NCBI GenBank assembly: GCA_023818965.1
Contig: JAMWCD010000005.1
Location: forward strand, 1-64,000
Length of the DNA stretch: 64,000 bases
Source: Candidatus Omnitrophota bacterium
GTDB lineage: Bacteria > Ratteibacteria > UBA8468 > B48-G9 > DTJG01
Reading direction: 5' to 3'
Shown here piece after piece: positions 1 through 8,897 of the stretch (positions are counted from its first letter, which is position 1; each line of letters begins with the position of its first letter). The notes under the pieces were generated by a model. The model saw nothing but the letters and a program-made list of their open reading frames with translations, was not told where the DNA came from and did not search any database. A program made the position numbers and the translations under genes.

Positions 1-12
1 TATCTTTCCCAT
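1..12 (-). CDS. Start of a leftward gene leaving the window, possibly a transposase
   Basis: Only the first four codons (M-G-K-I) lie in the window. The start is supported by a perfect Shine-Dalgarno, AAGGAGGT on the minus strand at 25-18, five bases before the ATG at 12-10. The upstream region carries three 19-bp direct repeats, which is why I suspect a mobile-element gene; the protein itself cannot be identified from four residues. Confidence 0.5.
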
Positions 13-50
13 CGGCTACCTCCTTTTTAAAAACTATGATAGCCGATGGG
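8..50. repeat. Perfect 11-bp inverted repeat around a ribosome-binding site
   Basis: CCCATCGGCTA at 8-18 is the exact reverse complement of TAGCCGATGGG at 40-50, with a 21-base loop. On the minus-strand transcript the stem includes the start codon and its flank, and the Shine-Dalgarno lies in the loop. The hairpin could therefore mask the start codon and limit translation, as some insertion sequences do. That function is inferred. Confidence 0.6.
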
Positions 51-54
51 ATTA

Positions 55-122
55 CGACATTCTATCTTTTAAATCAATGGCGACATTTTATCTTTTAAAT
101 ATACGACATTCTATCTTTTAAA
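55..122. repeat. Three 19-bp direct repeats, possible transposon-end binding sites
   Basis: The 19-mer CGACATTCTATCTTTTAAA occurs at 55-73 and 104-122, and with one mismatch at 81-99, giving periods of 26 and 23 bases. The array lies just upstream of the leftward start at position 12. Iterated sites of about 20 bp next to a gene start resemble the multiple transposase-binding sites at the ends of some DDE elements (Tn7-like, IS481-like). The opposite end is outside the window, so this role is inferred. Confidence 0.7.
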
Positions 123-170
123 CAACAGGAATGCCTGTTCAAGAGAAATGATGTTATGTCTTTTACCTTT

Positions 171-2585
171 TTATTTTTTAGGTGACCACAAAAATCCTCT
201 TCTGTACAGACCACCAATTTCAGAATTGTTCCAGATTCTGATTGCGATAAGATTTTTTTCTCCAAATTTTACATATTTTGTTATATCTAAGTCAAAATCA
301 TGTCCACCCATCCACCATATTGCATGATTTTTATGTCCTGCATATTCTCCGTTAATCCATACCCACGCTTCATTAATTGCACCGCCGCAATAAAAATGTA
401 TGAGATTACCTTTCCATTTTTCTGGAATATTCACCCAGAATCTGTACCAGCCATAACCATCATAATCATGACCAGCAGAATCTTCTGGAATGTCCTGTTG
501 ATCCCAGAGATAGAATGTATTTTTTGTTTCCCAGTTTTTATCGTCAAATTCCGGAAGATACCATTGTTTAATCACTCCTTCATTGTATTTATCCCTGGTA
601 AATCTACTTTCTAAAGGGACAGGAGCAGTCATTATTCCTGATTCACCCTGTGTCATCTGTTCAAGTTTTGCCAGTCGTATTTCCCTTCCCTTTGTATAGC
701 ATTCCCAGGTGTTTGTTAATGCTCCTTTTCCGACAAGGAATTCAGAAATCTGATAAAGTTTTGCCTGCGCATCAAGCATTCGGGACGCTGATTCCTTTGC
801 TTTTTTATAATCGAGATTTTTTTCTGCTTCGTGCATCTGTGTCCATGCTTCGAAGTTTTGAACAATTAATTCAAAAATTCTGAATCTTTCTTTTTGTTCA
901 AGTGTCATGGGACACTGTTTTGCCTGCTCGTAGTACTTATGTATGGAATTTGCAAAGTCAACTGTGTAAACATGATTTAAGAGCCAGTCCTCATGTACGT
1001 GGCAGGTTGCTTTTAACAGTTGCTTTTCGCATGCATCCCACCATGCCTGGACATATGGACCTGCCTGAGGTCCAAAGAAATTTTCGTAGAAGTCCTTTTT
1101 TATTGCTTCAATATCAGCATTGACATCCCACATAAGTTTTGCTGCTGTGTAATAACTAATCCAGGTTGCCATCATTGTATTGCTTCCCTGCCTTCCGAAT
1201 CCTTTCAGTCCTATTTGTTTATATATACGGGCATTGATTGCAAAGTTTGCAACATCCCTTTCAGGTACAAATCCACTGACAAGTAATCCAGGGGTATAAT
1301 CATATAGCCAGACATGCGGAGTTAGTTTGAGCCATTGTTTGAGGATACACATCATTTCTGTTCTTCTCCAGCAAGTTTGGTCATTGTTTGGATGCAGAAC
1401 ACAACAACTGATCGGAGCATACATTACTACCATATTTGGTCTCAGTTTTACTCCCTGTGGTGGCATTTCTCTTAATGCGTACGCTGATACTGCGACCCAT
1501 TTATCAGGAAAGGTGTCAGCAAGTTTCACTGCAAAGGAAAAAACTTCTTCGCTTTGCATTCTTTCATGAATGTAGTTTGGATAATTGAAATTCTGACTCT
1601 GTGCAAGGCACGTTTCACAATAGCAATAGGGCACACCATCAGGGGGTGAGATTCCAATGCCCAGGTCACTGACATTCGGGAATTTTCTTTTTCCTTCAAA
1701 TGCCTCTCTGACATTTTTTATATACTCCTGTTGCATCTGTTGATTTGACAGGCACAACATTGTAAAAGAAGGATAACTTTTTGGTGTTACATTTCTTTTT
1801 CCTGTTTTATCCATAGCATAAAATTCGGGATGTGTTTCTGCGTATTCCTTTGGTGGTAAAGGCCATGCAAGATAACCATCTCCCGGCACTGGATAAAGCT
1901 GCTGACCGCCTGTATGATCACAGCTGAATCCAACCTTTTTACCCCATTGTGCATATATTTTTCTGTTTTCAGAAGAAAGACCCCATCTTCCATCAAGCCA
2001 TATACCGCGCATGGCAAAATCTGGTTTTGCTTCAATATCAATGATTGGCGAAGAAATGATTTTTGTTTGAGGAACAATTTCTCCCCATTCTCCAGGGAAA
2101 TACCAGCGACAGCCGATTTTCTCAAGAAAGGCATATGCAGCATAAATTGTTCCTTGATAAGGTCCATCTTCATTTCCTGCAATGAAAATGTTATTACCGA
2201 CTGTTTTTATGACATAACCCTCTTCCTCATAAATATCAGGCCTGATGCCTGGATTAAATCCTTGCGGGATCTTTATTTTATTTTTTTTGGCTGCCCGTGT
2301 GTGACCAACATAAATTTTTGTAATAATACTGTCAGGAATTTTTTCATTTTCTGAGATAATCTGTAATTCTACCTGAGACATTTTTTTGATGTAATTCTGT
2401 ATTTCTTTTGCTGCTTCAAGTACTTTTTCATTTTTTGTACTGTCATCAGGAATAATAATCACTGCTACTGGTCCTGATTCATTCACAATTGGAATATTCC
2501 CTGGTTTTGTTTTGTCTTTGATCGTGCCTTCTGAAATAGAGATAACCAGTAGAATCCCTAACAACAATTTCAATAAATCATTCAT
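171..2585 (-). CDS. Secreted DUF4838 alpha-glucuronidase-like protein
   Basis: An 804-residue protein with an N-terminal signal peptide (MNDLLKLLLGILLVISISEG). The first roughly 170 residues resemble the alpha/beta N-terminal domain of GH67 alpha-glucuronidases. The middle is the DUF4838 TIM-barrel-like region, with a paired-cysteine segment (CYCETC) as in its paralogues. The last roughly 130 residues form a galactose-binding-like beta-sandwich (WVWINGEYAGH). The start is backed by a strong GGGGGGAA ribosome-binding site. It is the last gene of the leftward glycan operon, 21 bases after its neighbour. The likely role is extracytoplasmic cleavage or binding of uronic-acid-containing glycan, but the substrate cannot be read from the sequence. 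A paralogue of the same length lies at 28711-31125. Confidence 0.8.
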   Translation of the reverse strand: MNDLLKLLLGILLVISISEGTIKDKTKPGNIPIVNESGPVAVIIIPDDSTKNEKVLEAAKEIQNYIKKMSQVELQIISENEKIPDSIITKIYVGHTRAAKKNKIKIPQGFNPGIRPDIYEEEGYVIKTVGNNIFIAGNEDGPYQGTIYAAYAFLEKIGCRWYFPGEWGEIVPQTKIISSPIIDIEAKPDFAMRGIWLDGRWGLSSENRKIYAQWGKKVGFSCDHTGGQQLYPVPGDGYLAWPLPPKEYAETHPEFYAMDKTGKRNVTPKSYPSFTMLCLSNQQMQQEYIKNVREAFEGKRKFPNVSDLGIGISPPDGVPYCYCETCLAQSQNFNYPNYIHERMQSEEVFSFAVKLADTFPDKWVAVSAYALREMPPQGVKLRPNMVVMYAPISCCVLHPNNDQTCWRRTEMMCILKQWLKLTPHVWLYDYTPGLLVSGFVPERDVANFAINARIYKQIGLKGFGRQGSNTMMATWISYYTAAKLMWDVNADIEAIKKDFYENFFGPQAGPYVQAWWDACEKQLLKATCHVHEDWLLNHVYTVDFANSIHKYYEQAKQCPMTLEQKERFRIFELIVQNFEAWTQMHEAEKNLDYKKAKESASRMLDAQAKLYQISEFLVGKGALTNTWECYTKGREIRLAKLEQMTQGESGIMTAPVPLESRFTRDKYNEGVIKQWYLPEFDDKNWETKNTFYLWDQQDIPEDSAGHDYDGYGWYRFWVNIPEKWKGNLIHFYCGGAINEAWVWINGEYAGHKNHAIWWMGGHDFDLDITKYVKFGEKNLIAIRIWNNSEIGGLYRRGFLWSPKK

Positions 2586-2606
2586 TGTTCCCCCCAGTTT
2601 ACATTT

Positions 2607-3575
2607 TTAAATTGATTCCCCGGTTGCAAGGTATATACCTGATGCGTGCTGACCAACTTTACTTTCTCTTTTTTCTCGCTCATGCTGAGAATAATAACTG
2701 ATATAAATCTTACCATTGTCAATGATTGAACCACAGTAGGATGTGTCTCCACCACTTGGTAAAATCCTTACGGGTTTCAAAATCATATTTGTTGTATCAA
2801 GTTCAAGTATAGCAGTTTTTGGTTGATATTCAGTTTCATTCCTGATATAGGAAAAAATTTTTCCATCCTTTCTTAAAAAGACCCTTCCTGCACAATAAAT
2901 TTTGCCTGAAAACTTGAAAATATGAGGCCCTCTCACGATTAAATTCATTGTGTATTTTTCCCATTTTGTGAAAGGATATTCTGAAATTGCAATCACAGGG
3001 CTCAGGCAATTTTCTCTTCTGACAAAGGCATAACAGATATTGTTTTCGAAAAGTAAATCTGCTTCATTTGCATAATCATCCTCTACAATCTGCGATACAA
3101 CTTCAAATTTTTCTCCATCTTCTGATCTCAACAGAACTGTTCCGTATCCATCAATACTTCTCTGATATGCAGTGGCATAAAGAACTTTTTTGTAATTTCT
3201 AATTTTCCAGAAACACAGATTGTGGGATTCAATTTCAACAGGTGTTGTAAAATTTTCTCCATCTTCTGAATATGAAATATAGACCTTGAAAAATTGCCTG
3301 TGTTCTTCGGGTTTATTTGAGCAGGCGAAGAAGAGTACTCCGAGTTTTCCCTGAAACTGAAACAATTTTGGGTCTCTACTATCAGGTAGTGCAGGAAATG
3401 TTTGAACAAGATTCCAGTTTTCAAGATTGTTTGACTTGATTACGTATATTTCTCCATTTCCTGTCACAGCATGCGCCATTGCGTGTCTGAAAGTAATGAA
3501 GAAATTACCCTTGTATTTTGAAATGTCTGTAAAAGCATTATGGTATCCATCCCACCAGACACATCTTACTTCCAT
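2607..3575 (-). CDS. Sialidase/GH43-like five- or six-bladed beta-propeller protein
   Basis: A 322-residue protein without signal peptide. It has repeating beta-strand blades with signatures such as YISYSEDGENF and LLRSEDGEKF, which resemble the Asp-box-like 'S.DG..W' repeats of sialidases, and an N-terminal WWDGYHNAF plus FRHA segment like the arginine of exo-sialidase-like enzymes. It is best described as a sialidase-superfamily glycosidase; GH43/GH32-type propellers are the alternative. The start at 3575 has an AAGGAG ribosome-binding site six bases upstream. It is the penultimate gene of the leftward glycan operon. Being apparently cytoplasmic, it would act on imported oligosaccharides. 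Confidence 0.65.
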   Translation of the reverse strand: MEVRCVWWDGYHNAFTDISKYKGNFFITFRHAMAHAVTGNGEIYVIKSNNLENWNLVQTFPALPDSRDPKLFQFQGKLGVLFFACSNKPEEHRQFFKVYISYSEDGENFTTPVEIESHNLCFWKIRNYKKVLYATAYQRSIDGYGTVLLRSEDGEKFEVVSQIVEDDYANEADLLFENNICYAFVRRENCLSPVIAISEYPFTKWEKYTMNLIVRGPHIFKFSGKIYCAGRVFLRKDGKIFSYIRNETEYQPKTAILELDTTNMILKPVRILPSGGDTSYCGSIIDNGKIYISYYSQHEREKRESKVGQHASGIYLATGESI

Positions 3576-3606
3576 TTTTTCTCCTTGTTTGGAATAAGTT
3601 TAGCAT

Positions 3607-4500
3607 TTAAATAAGATTTTTCAATCCCTGTTGTTTTGCCATTTCAATTGCTTCGTAATATTCAATGTGTGTAATTGGTCTGTTCATTTTTTCAGGTAGA
3701 TTACCATATGGTCTGAATTGGGACATAATATTGATTGCAACATCGGGTGAAATTTCATTTTTTAAAAAAGCAAAAATTTCTTTACTGCCAGCAAGATTTT
3801 CTGGAAGAACAAGATGTCTGACCAGAAGCCCTCTTTTTGCAATGCCATTTTCAATTTGAATATTTCCAACCTGCGCAAACATTTCTCTGACTGCCTCCTT
3901 GCACCTTTCAAAATAGTCAGGAGCACTTGAGAGCACTTTCGCAGTCTCGCTGTTTGAGTATTTGATGTCAGGCATATAAATATCAACGATTCCATCAAGG
4001 ATTTTAATCACTTCAACATTTTCATAACCACCACAATTCCATACAATTGGCAGTTCCAAACCTTTTTCAGAAGCAATTTTTATTGCCCTGACAAGATGGA
4101 AAGTATAATGGGTAGGAGTGACAAGGTTAATATTGTGACATAATCTTTTTTGAAGATACAACATAATGTCAGCACATTGTTCAACTGTAACTTTTTCTCC
4201 AACCCCATTAAGTGAAATGTCGTAATTCTGGCAGAAAATACATCTGAGATTGCACCATGTCATAAATATTGTACCTGAACCGTAAGTGCCAACAAGAATA
4301 TCTTCCTCACCAAAATGTGCGCCATAACTTGAAATATAGAGATTATGATCAGCACGGCAGAATCCTTTTTCTCCTTTTAATCTATTGACCTTGCAATGTC
4401 TCGGGCATAATGTGCAACAGGTTATGATTTTTTCAAGTTGATTAATCTTTTTTTCAAACTCTTTCTCGGAAAGTTTTTTATATGCAGGAATGAATTTCAT
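3607..4500 (-). CDS. PflX-type radical SAM protein (COG1313-like)
   Basis: A 297-residue radical SAM enzyme. The SAM-binding [4Fe-4S] cluster motif CNLRCIFC has cysteines 83, 87 and 90. An N-terminal cysteine group (CTLCPRHC, Cys32/36, then GFC, Cys48) is typical of the PflX subfamily related to pyruvate formate-lyase activases. PflX proteins are poorly characterised and no glycyl-radical partner is visible in this window. The gene sits inside a glycosidase operon, eleven bases after the GH42-like gene, which hints at a role in modification or catabolism of an unusual sugar; this is inference. Confidence 0.8.
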   Translation of the reverse strand: MKFIPAYKKLSEKEFEKKINQLEKIITCCTLCPRHCKVNRLKGEKGFCRADHNLYISSYGAHFGEEDILVGTYGSGTIFMTWCNLRCIFCQNYDISLNGVGEKVTVEQCADIMLYLQKRLCHNINLVTPTHYTFHLVRAIKIASEKGLELPIVWNCGGYENVEVIKILDGIVDIYMPDIKYSNSETAKVLSSAPDYFERCKEAVREMFAQVGNIQIENGIAKRGLLVRHLVLPENLAGSKEIFAFLKNEISPDVAINIMSQFRPYGNLPEKMNRPITHIEYYEAIEMAKQQGLKNLI

Positions 4501-4511
4501 CTCAATTAAAA

Positions 4512-5621
4512 TTAAAAATTAACAAGGACAATGTCGTTGATATCAAGGGGTAATGAAAATTTAATTTTATAACCATTCCTGTCAGGTGTTAGAACAAAAT
4601 TGAGATTTCCTTTTTCACAGGAGAAAACATGTTTTACTTTTTTCCCAACATTCATTTCAACATTTAAATCGTTTATGGGTTTGTATGTGAAGTTTGCAAG
4701 AACAAGAGCACTTCCTTTATCAGCATCATAAATGCCTGCTTCGACCACGGGCTGAGAAATTTCAACAAGTTTCTCTGCCTTTTTAATAATCTCTCCAAGC
4801 ACCCATTGCCTGTTTTCATCCTTCCATTTTTCCTTGAGTTCATTGAATACAAATTTCGCCTCTTTTGCATAGGCAATACCAGGACAACTTCCAATAAATT
4901 CGGCTTTGCCCCTTCCATAAATATTGATGACCCCCGCAGGAGTACCATTGGTAAAGGTTGCGAATACCTTTGCTGTTGTTGGTTTGAAGGTGACTTTCAC
5001 ACCAATTGCTCCAAGATTGCTGGTGTAAACTGGATTGCCTCGTACAGATGAGATAATATCAATGTAGTTAATATCATTCAGTGCTCCTCTCACATGCCAT
5101 TTTCCCTGTTGTATCATTACATCAGGATGTGGTTTTATGCCAAAAACCTCAGCAAGTCCAGGAATATCTTCATTAAATTGATTTTTTATTCCAGCCCCAC
5201 ATGTTCCCCTGATATAGCCCCCATTTCTTACCCAATTTTTTATTTCTTCTATTGCCTTTTCGTGGATGCATGGGTCAGTTACATAAAGAACAGAATATTT
5301 TTTTAGTTTTCCAGCAATTACATCTTCTTCTGTTATCATATCAACGAGATAATGCTGATGGACAAGTGCAAAATAGGTCATTCTTCTTTCAAGCATATGA
5401 ATGTATCCATATGGTTGCCATAAATCAGAAGAAATACTGTAGAGTAAAGCAACCTTTGTTGGTCGCAGTTTTCCCTCAGCAATGATGTTTTCTGCTATTG
5501 ATAACTGTCGTGTCATTTTTGCAATTCCATCGTATTCGCCTTTCAGGTCTGACCAGTAATTTTCTGTACTTGTTGCAGTGGGACCATAGGTCCAGTAAAA
5601 AAATGTTTTGCCCCCTGACAC
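4512..5621 (-). CDS. C-terminal piece of frameshift-split GH42-like protein
   Basis: This frame encodes the end of the (beta/alpha) barrel (YWTYGP), then a class I glutamine-amidotransferase-like Rossmann domain (VALLYSISSD, VLYVTDPCIHE, VRNGGYIRGT) as in the trimerisation domain of GH42 beta-galactosidases, then a C-terminal beta domain. The nominal start at 5621 has no good ribosome-binding site and overlaps the upstream piece by 79 bases. Reading the seven-T run at 5603-5597 with a -1 slip joins residue 494 of the upstream frame (counted from 7078) to YWTYGP here and gives one protein of about 855 residues. I take this as part of that single gene, either decoded by frameshifting or disrupted by a one-base deletion or sequencing error. 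Confidence 0.7.
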   Translation of the reverse strand: MSGGKTFFYWTYGPTATSTENYWSDLKGEYDGIAKMTRQLSIAENIIAEGKLRPTKVALLYSISSDLWQPYGYIHMLERRMTYFALVHQHYLVDMITEEDVIAGKLKKYSVLYVTDPCIHEKAIEEIKNWVRNGGYIRGTCGAGIKNQFNEDIPGLAEVFGIKPHPDVMIQQGKWHVRGALNDINYIDIISSVRGNPVYTSNLGAIGVKVTFKPTTAKVFATFTNGTPAGVINIYGRGKAEFIGSCPGIAYAKEAKFVFNELKEKWKDENRQWVLGEIIKKAEKLVEISQPVVEAGIYDADKGSALVLANFTYKPINDLNVEMNVGKKVKHVFSCEKGNLNFVLTPDRNGYKIKFSLPLDINDIVLVNF

Positions 5622-7063
5622 AATGCTGATGAAGTTTTCAATCTTAAATTAATTTCATCACTTGGGGTGATCCATGCAATCACTGGCATAGTTCCGTCAC
5701 TGCCACTTCTGAAAATGGATGCCTGAAATCCCATTAATTGAAAACCTTCCCATGTCCAGTTTGGTCCATACATGTATTGAAGTCCCATCCAGTCCTCAAT
5801 GCCAGCAATATCAACAACTTTTTCTCTTGCCATTGCGAACCAGTCACAGGCAAGAGGAGTTGAACCCCATGCGGGATTTGGTCCCATTCCCATTCCGAGC
5901 CCGGTACCTGCAAAGTATGGATGGTCTGCTACAAGGGTTGAAGTATAAACATTTCCAAAATATTTGTGTACTGCCTCTGTAAGCCATTTAAATTTTTGAT
6001 TTGTTGAAATCTGTCTGAAACGACAGGTGTAATAAAAGATTCTATTTGCAAATTTTCCATTTTGTTCCTGTCTTTCCTTTAATTGCCTGGGTGATTCAAT
6101 AGGAACAACATCTTCAATTTTCTTAACTCCAAAAAATTCTGGTTTTATTTTCTGCGTTTTTAAATAATCGTGAAAGTTTCTCAGCGCTACAGGATTGTTT
6201 TTAATTTCAGGACAGGTTACTTCATCAGAGAAATTAAAAATTGTCCCTAGTTCAAGTTTTATACCTGACCTTACATAATTTGAATATGTTTTTTGAACCT
6301 GTGTTTCTGCGTCATCTTTCGAAACATCGGGTCCAAAATTTGCCCACATATGTCCTGGAACTCTGAAATTAAATTTTTCCTTCACTTCTTTCATCTGGTT
6401 TCCCACTGTGTTGAAACCAAGAAGCCACAGCACTTCACCTTCTTTCAGATTCAGTTCTTCTCTCTGGGGCGCCCAGAAAGATGTTTGAATAATGAGTTTT
6501 TCAGGGCTGTTATGTTTTCCTCCAGTTGCCTGACGAGCCCATAACAGATGCCTTTCTGTCATCTGGCCTGCAGTTTCTAAAAATTCTGCATCTTTTTCAA
6601 TATTTTTTGAAACAAGGAAACTTGTCAAGCTTCCTCTGTATGATTCCTGGAATCTTTTTACAATTGATTTTTCATCAGGTCTTGTTGCGATTTCTATAAT
6701 GACTGATCTGAATTCATACGGTTTTTCTGTAATAAAGTCAGCAGTGATATTTGGAAATTCAGCAACCCCACCAGAACGATTTAATCTTCCATGAAGAAGA
6801 TTTCCTGCATGTTTTTTCAGGTCAAACCAGCTGGTATAATCATCTGCTTTTACCCAGAATTCAGGATTCTGAAGTGCATTGCCAGGGATGTATGCGACTG
6901 GAATATACCAGTTTGGAATATGGACATATCCACCGAGTTTAACAAAATACCTTGTATTTTTCGGTTCAACCATCTTGAATCTTACATAAATGGACTCAGT
7001 GGTTTCAGCGTAAAGCCCCATACACAAAACCAAAAAAAGTAAGAATAAATATTTAACTCTCAT
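5543..7063 (-). CDS. N-terminal piece of frameshift-split secreted GH42-like protein
   Basis: Carries a signal peptide (MRVKYLFLLFLVLCMGLYA). I chose ATG 7063; an in-frame TTG at 7078 would only add five residues before the basic start. The body resembles a large beta/alpha-barrel glycosidase, and its last 17 residues after CQGAKHFF are out-of-frame sequence, since the homologous continuation lies in the -1 frame at 4512-5621. It overlaps the stop of the upstream gene by eleven bases, so the two are translationally coupled. Family assignment (GH42-like by overall architecture) is tentative. Confidence 0.7.
   Translation of the reverse strand: MRVKYLFLLFLVLCMGLYAETTESIYVRFKMVEPKNTRYFVKLGGYVHIPNWYIPVAYIPGNALQNPEFWVKADDYTSWFDLKKHAGNLLHGRLNRSGGVAEFPNITADFITEKPYEFRSVIIEIATRPDEKSIVKRFQESYRGSLTSFLVSKNIEKDAEFLETAGQMTERHLLWARQATGGKHNSPEKLIIQTSFWAPQREELNLKEGEVLWLLGFNTVGNQMKEVKEKFNFRVPGHMWANFGPDVSKDDAETQVQKTYSNYVRSGIKLELGTIFNFSDEVTCPEIKNNPVALRNFHDYLKTQKIKPEFFGVKKIEDVVPIESPRQLKERQEQNGKFANRIFYYTCRFRQISTNQKFKWLTEAVHKYFGNVYTSTLVADHPYFAGTGLGMGMGPNPAWGSTPLACDWFAMAREKVVDIAGIEDWMGLQYMYGPNWTWEGFQLMGFQASIFRSGSDGTMPVIAWITPSDEINLRLKTSSALCQGAKHFFTGPMVPLQQVQKITGQT
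5597..5603 (-). other. Seven-T slippery run at the frameshift junction
   Basis: On the coding strand the bases read CA-T-TTT-TTT-ACT. In the upstream frame this is His-Phe-Phe-Thr; slipping back one base gives His-Phe-Phe-Tyr-Trp, which is the start of the conserved continuation. The heptamer has the X XXY YYZ layout of -1 programmed frameshift sites. A single-base loss from an eight-T run would give the same picture, so the sequence alone does not decide between them. Confidence 0.7.
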
Positions 7064-8897
7064 TTGAGTAAAATTCAATCACTGAACGTGAATATCTTAT
7101 CATATAATCAACATTGATAAAATCGTCAAGGTCAAATCTATTGTTTTCAAAAAATTCAATGATTTGTCTTTCCTTGTTTATCATTTCTTGCATGTTTCCT
7201 TTTTTCAAAGCAATCCAGGATTGTTTCCCAACAATTACATATTCAAGCCACAGAATATATCGCCGGGCAATTGTGTCGGGTAAACAGTTGAAAATTGATT
7301 TTGCTGTTTCAATAGTGTCTCTGGGAATTTCAACATCCTTGTCCAGATATGATGAAATTGTTTTCAAAATATTTTTCAATACTTCTGCCCTTTCTCCTGC
7401 GATCGCCCTGTAATATTCATTAATGATTTTATCAACAGATAATGTTTTTTCCCAGAAGAGAGACGATAGATAAGCATAGAATCTGGCATCTGGCCAGAAC
7501 CCGGGGTAGGGTGGAGAGCAATCATAAAAAACTTTCATTCCTGAATTGATAAATTTCTTTATTTCATCTTCAACAAGACCAGGTTCAGGATGATAGAGAT
7601 ACCTTGACCTGTCTGATTTCTCTGTCTGATCATGAAAAACGAGTTGATAGTAAGAAAAAACCCCGAACCTTGAACCAATATCTTTTAGAAATTCCAGCCA
7701 TTGTTTCAGCAAAATACCGTATTCCCTGTCGTCTGACGGGTTAATAGGGTCGGGTTCAGGATAATGTATGCCAAGAGTTAAGCATGATTTTTCAAAGCCC
7801 TCTTCAAAAAGATTATGATGGTAATGTCGTAAATAGGGGCAGAAAAGCGTATAAGTATTATTAGAGAAGGGAAGATGATTTTTAGGAAGGTTGAACATGT
7901 TTGAATAGCACAATAGTTCAATCGGAAAAAACCTGCCAAGTTTTTCTGATATTTCAATCGCAAGGGTATACAACATCTCATAGGGTGATTGTTTTCTGCA
8001 ATTATCACACTGGCACCAGTTATTAATTCCATCATGTGGCCAGAGTGAAAAAATGGACATTTCAGGATGAAGGTTGATAAAATTAACAATGGAATTAACA
8101 AGAAATTCTCTTAATCTGGGATTTGTAAAACATGGCTGTATATGTGATTTCCATCTTTTTTTGATGTCTGGAGAACCCACTATTTCAGTGATTACCCTTT
8201 TTCCTTCCCGCAGACCAAAAAATTCAGGACACTGGTCAAATAATTGTTCCGGGACAAAGAAATCAACAGCATGACATCCGATGGCAAGCTTTATCCCGTA
8301 TGTTCTGCAGAGATTGATGAATCTTTCCTTTCCGGGATAGTTTTCCCATTTAATCGCATTGATATCAAGGAGATTCCATCCATTTCTTACCATCCATTTT
8401 AAAAAACTCTCATTGAAATGATGACTGTCCATAGATGGTGAAAATTCAAATCCACGAAATGCTACAAGGGGCTTATGTAATAATTCCAGATTGTTTGATA
8501 CCTTTGCGAAGGCAATATCAAATGGTGATATTCCATACCATCTGATGCCTGTAATATTTTTTATCATCTGATAAAAGCCATATATTGCGCCAATTTCACC
8601 ATTACCTATCACCCAGATTTGATTATTGTGTTTGATAATTTGACTCGTTTGAGAATTAATTTCCCTTTCGCATAGCAGGTCAAAATTTTCAGGTTCTCTT
8701 TCTTTCTCTGGTTGGTTGATAACGATCTTTTCTCGTACTTTTTCAGGTATATCAACGTCGTTTGACAGAGCAATAACAACGATGTCTTCTTCAGGGACAA
8801 AAACCTTGTTTTTCCTGCAGAGATATAGAATATCAGCCAGTTCTTTGTTAAGAAAAATTTTTCTTTCGTCTGACAGATTTGAATATTTAATAATCAT
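7053..8897 (-). CDS. Cytoplasmic DUF4838 alpha-glucuronidase-like protein
   Basis: A 614-residue DUF4838 protein without signal peptide. It shares the GH67-like N-terminal domain (GNGEIGAIYGFYQMIKNI, then GIRWYG) and the WPHDG plus CQCDNC segment of the family. It is shorter than the two 804-residue paralogues because the C-terminal carbohydrate-binding sandwich is missing, so it probably works on oligosaccharides inside the cell. It is the first gene of the leftward glycan operon. The start has only a weak ribosome-binding site, with an A-rich leader in front. The catalytic residues of DUF4838 are not established, so activity cannot be asserted. Confidence 0.75.
   Translation of the reverse strand: MIIKYSNLSDERKIFLNKELADILYLCRKNKVFVPEEDIVVIALSNDVDIPEKVREKIVINQPEKEREPENFDLLCEREINSQTSQIIKHNNQIWVIGNGEIGAIYGFYQMIKNITGIRWYGISPFDIAFAKVSNNLELLHKPLVAFRGFEFSPSMDSHHFNESFLKWMVRNGWNLLDINAIKWENYPGKERFINLCRTYGIKLAIGCHAVDFFVPEQLFDQCPEFFGLREGKRVITEIVGSPDIKKRWKSHIQPCFTNPRLREFLVNSIVNFINLHPEMSIFSLWPHDGINNWCQCDNCRKQSPYEMLYTLAIEISEKLGRFFPIELLCYSNMFNLPKNHLPFSNNTYTLFCPYLRHYHHNLFEEGFEKSCLTLGIHYPEPDPINPSDDREYGILLKQWLEFLKDIGSRFGVFSYYQLVFHDQTEKSDRSRYLYHPEPGLVEDEIKKFINSGMKVFYDCSPPYPGFWPDARFYAYLSSLFWEKTLSVDKIINEYYRAIAGERAEVLKNILKTISSYLDKDVEIPRDTIETAKSIFNCLPDTIARRYILWLEYVIVGKQSWIALKKGNMQEMINKERQIIEFFENNRFDLDDFINVDYMIRYSRSVIEFYSNES

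Noticed and set aside
1-130. CRISPR array at the left edge
   Set aside because: The repeats are 19 bp with only 4-7 bases between them, far too close for spacers, and there are no cas genes.
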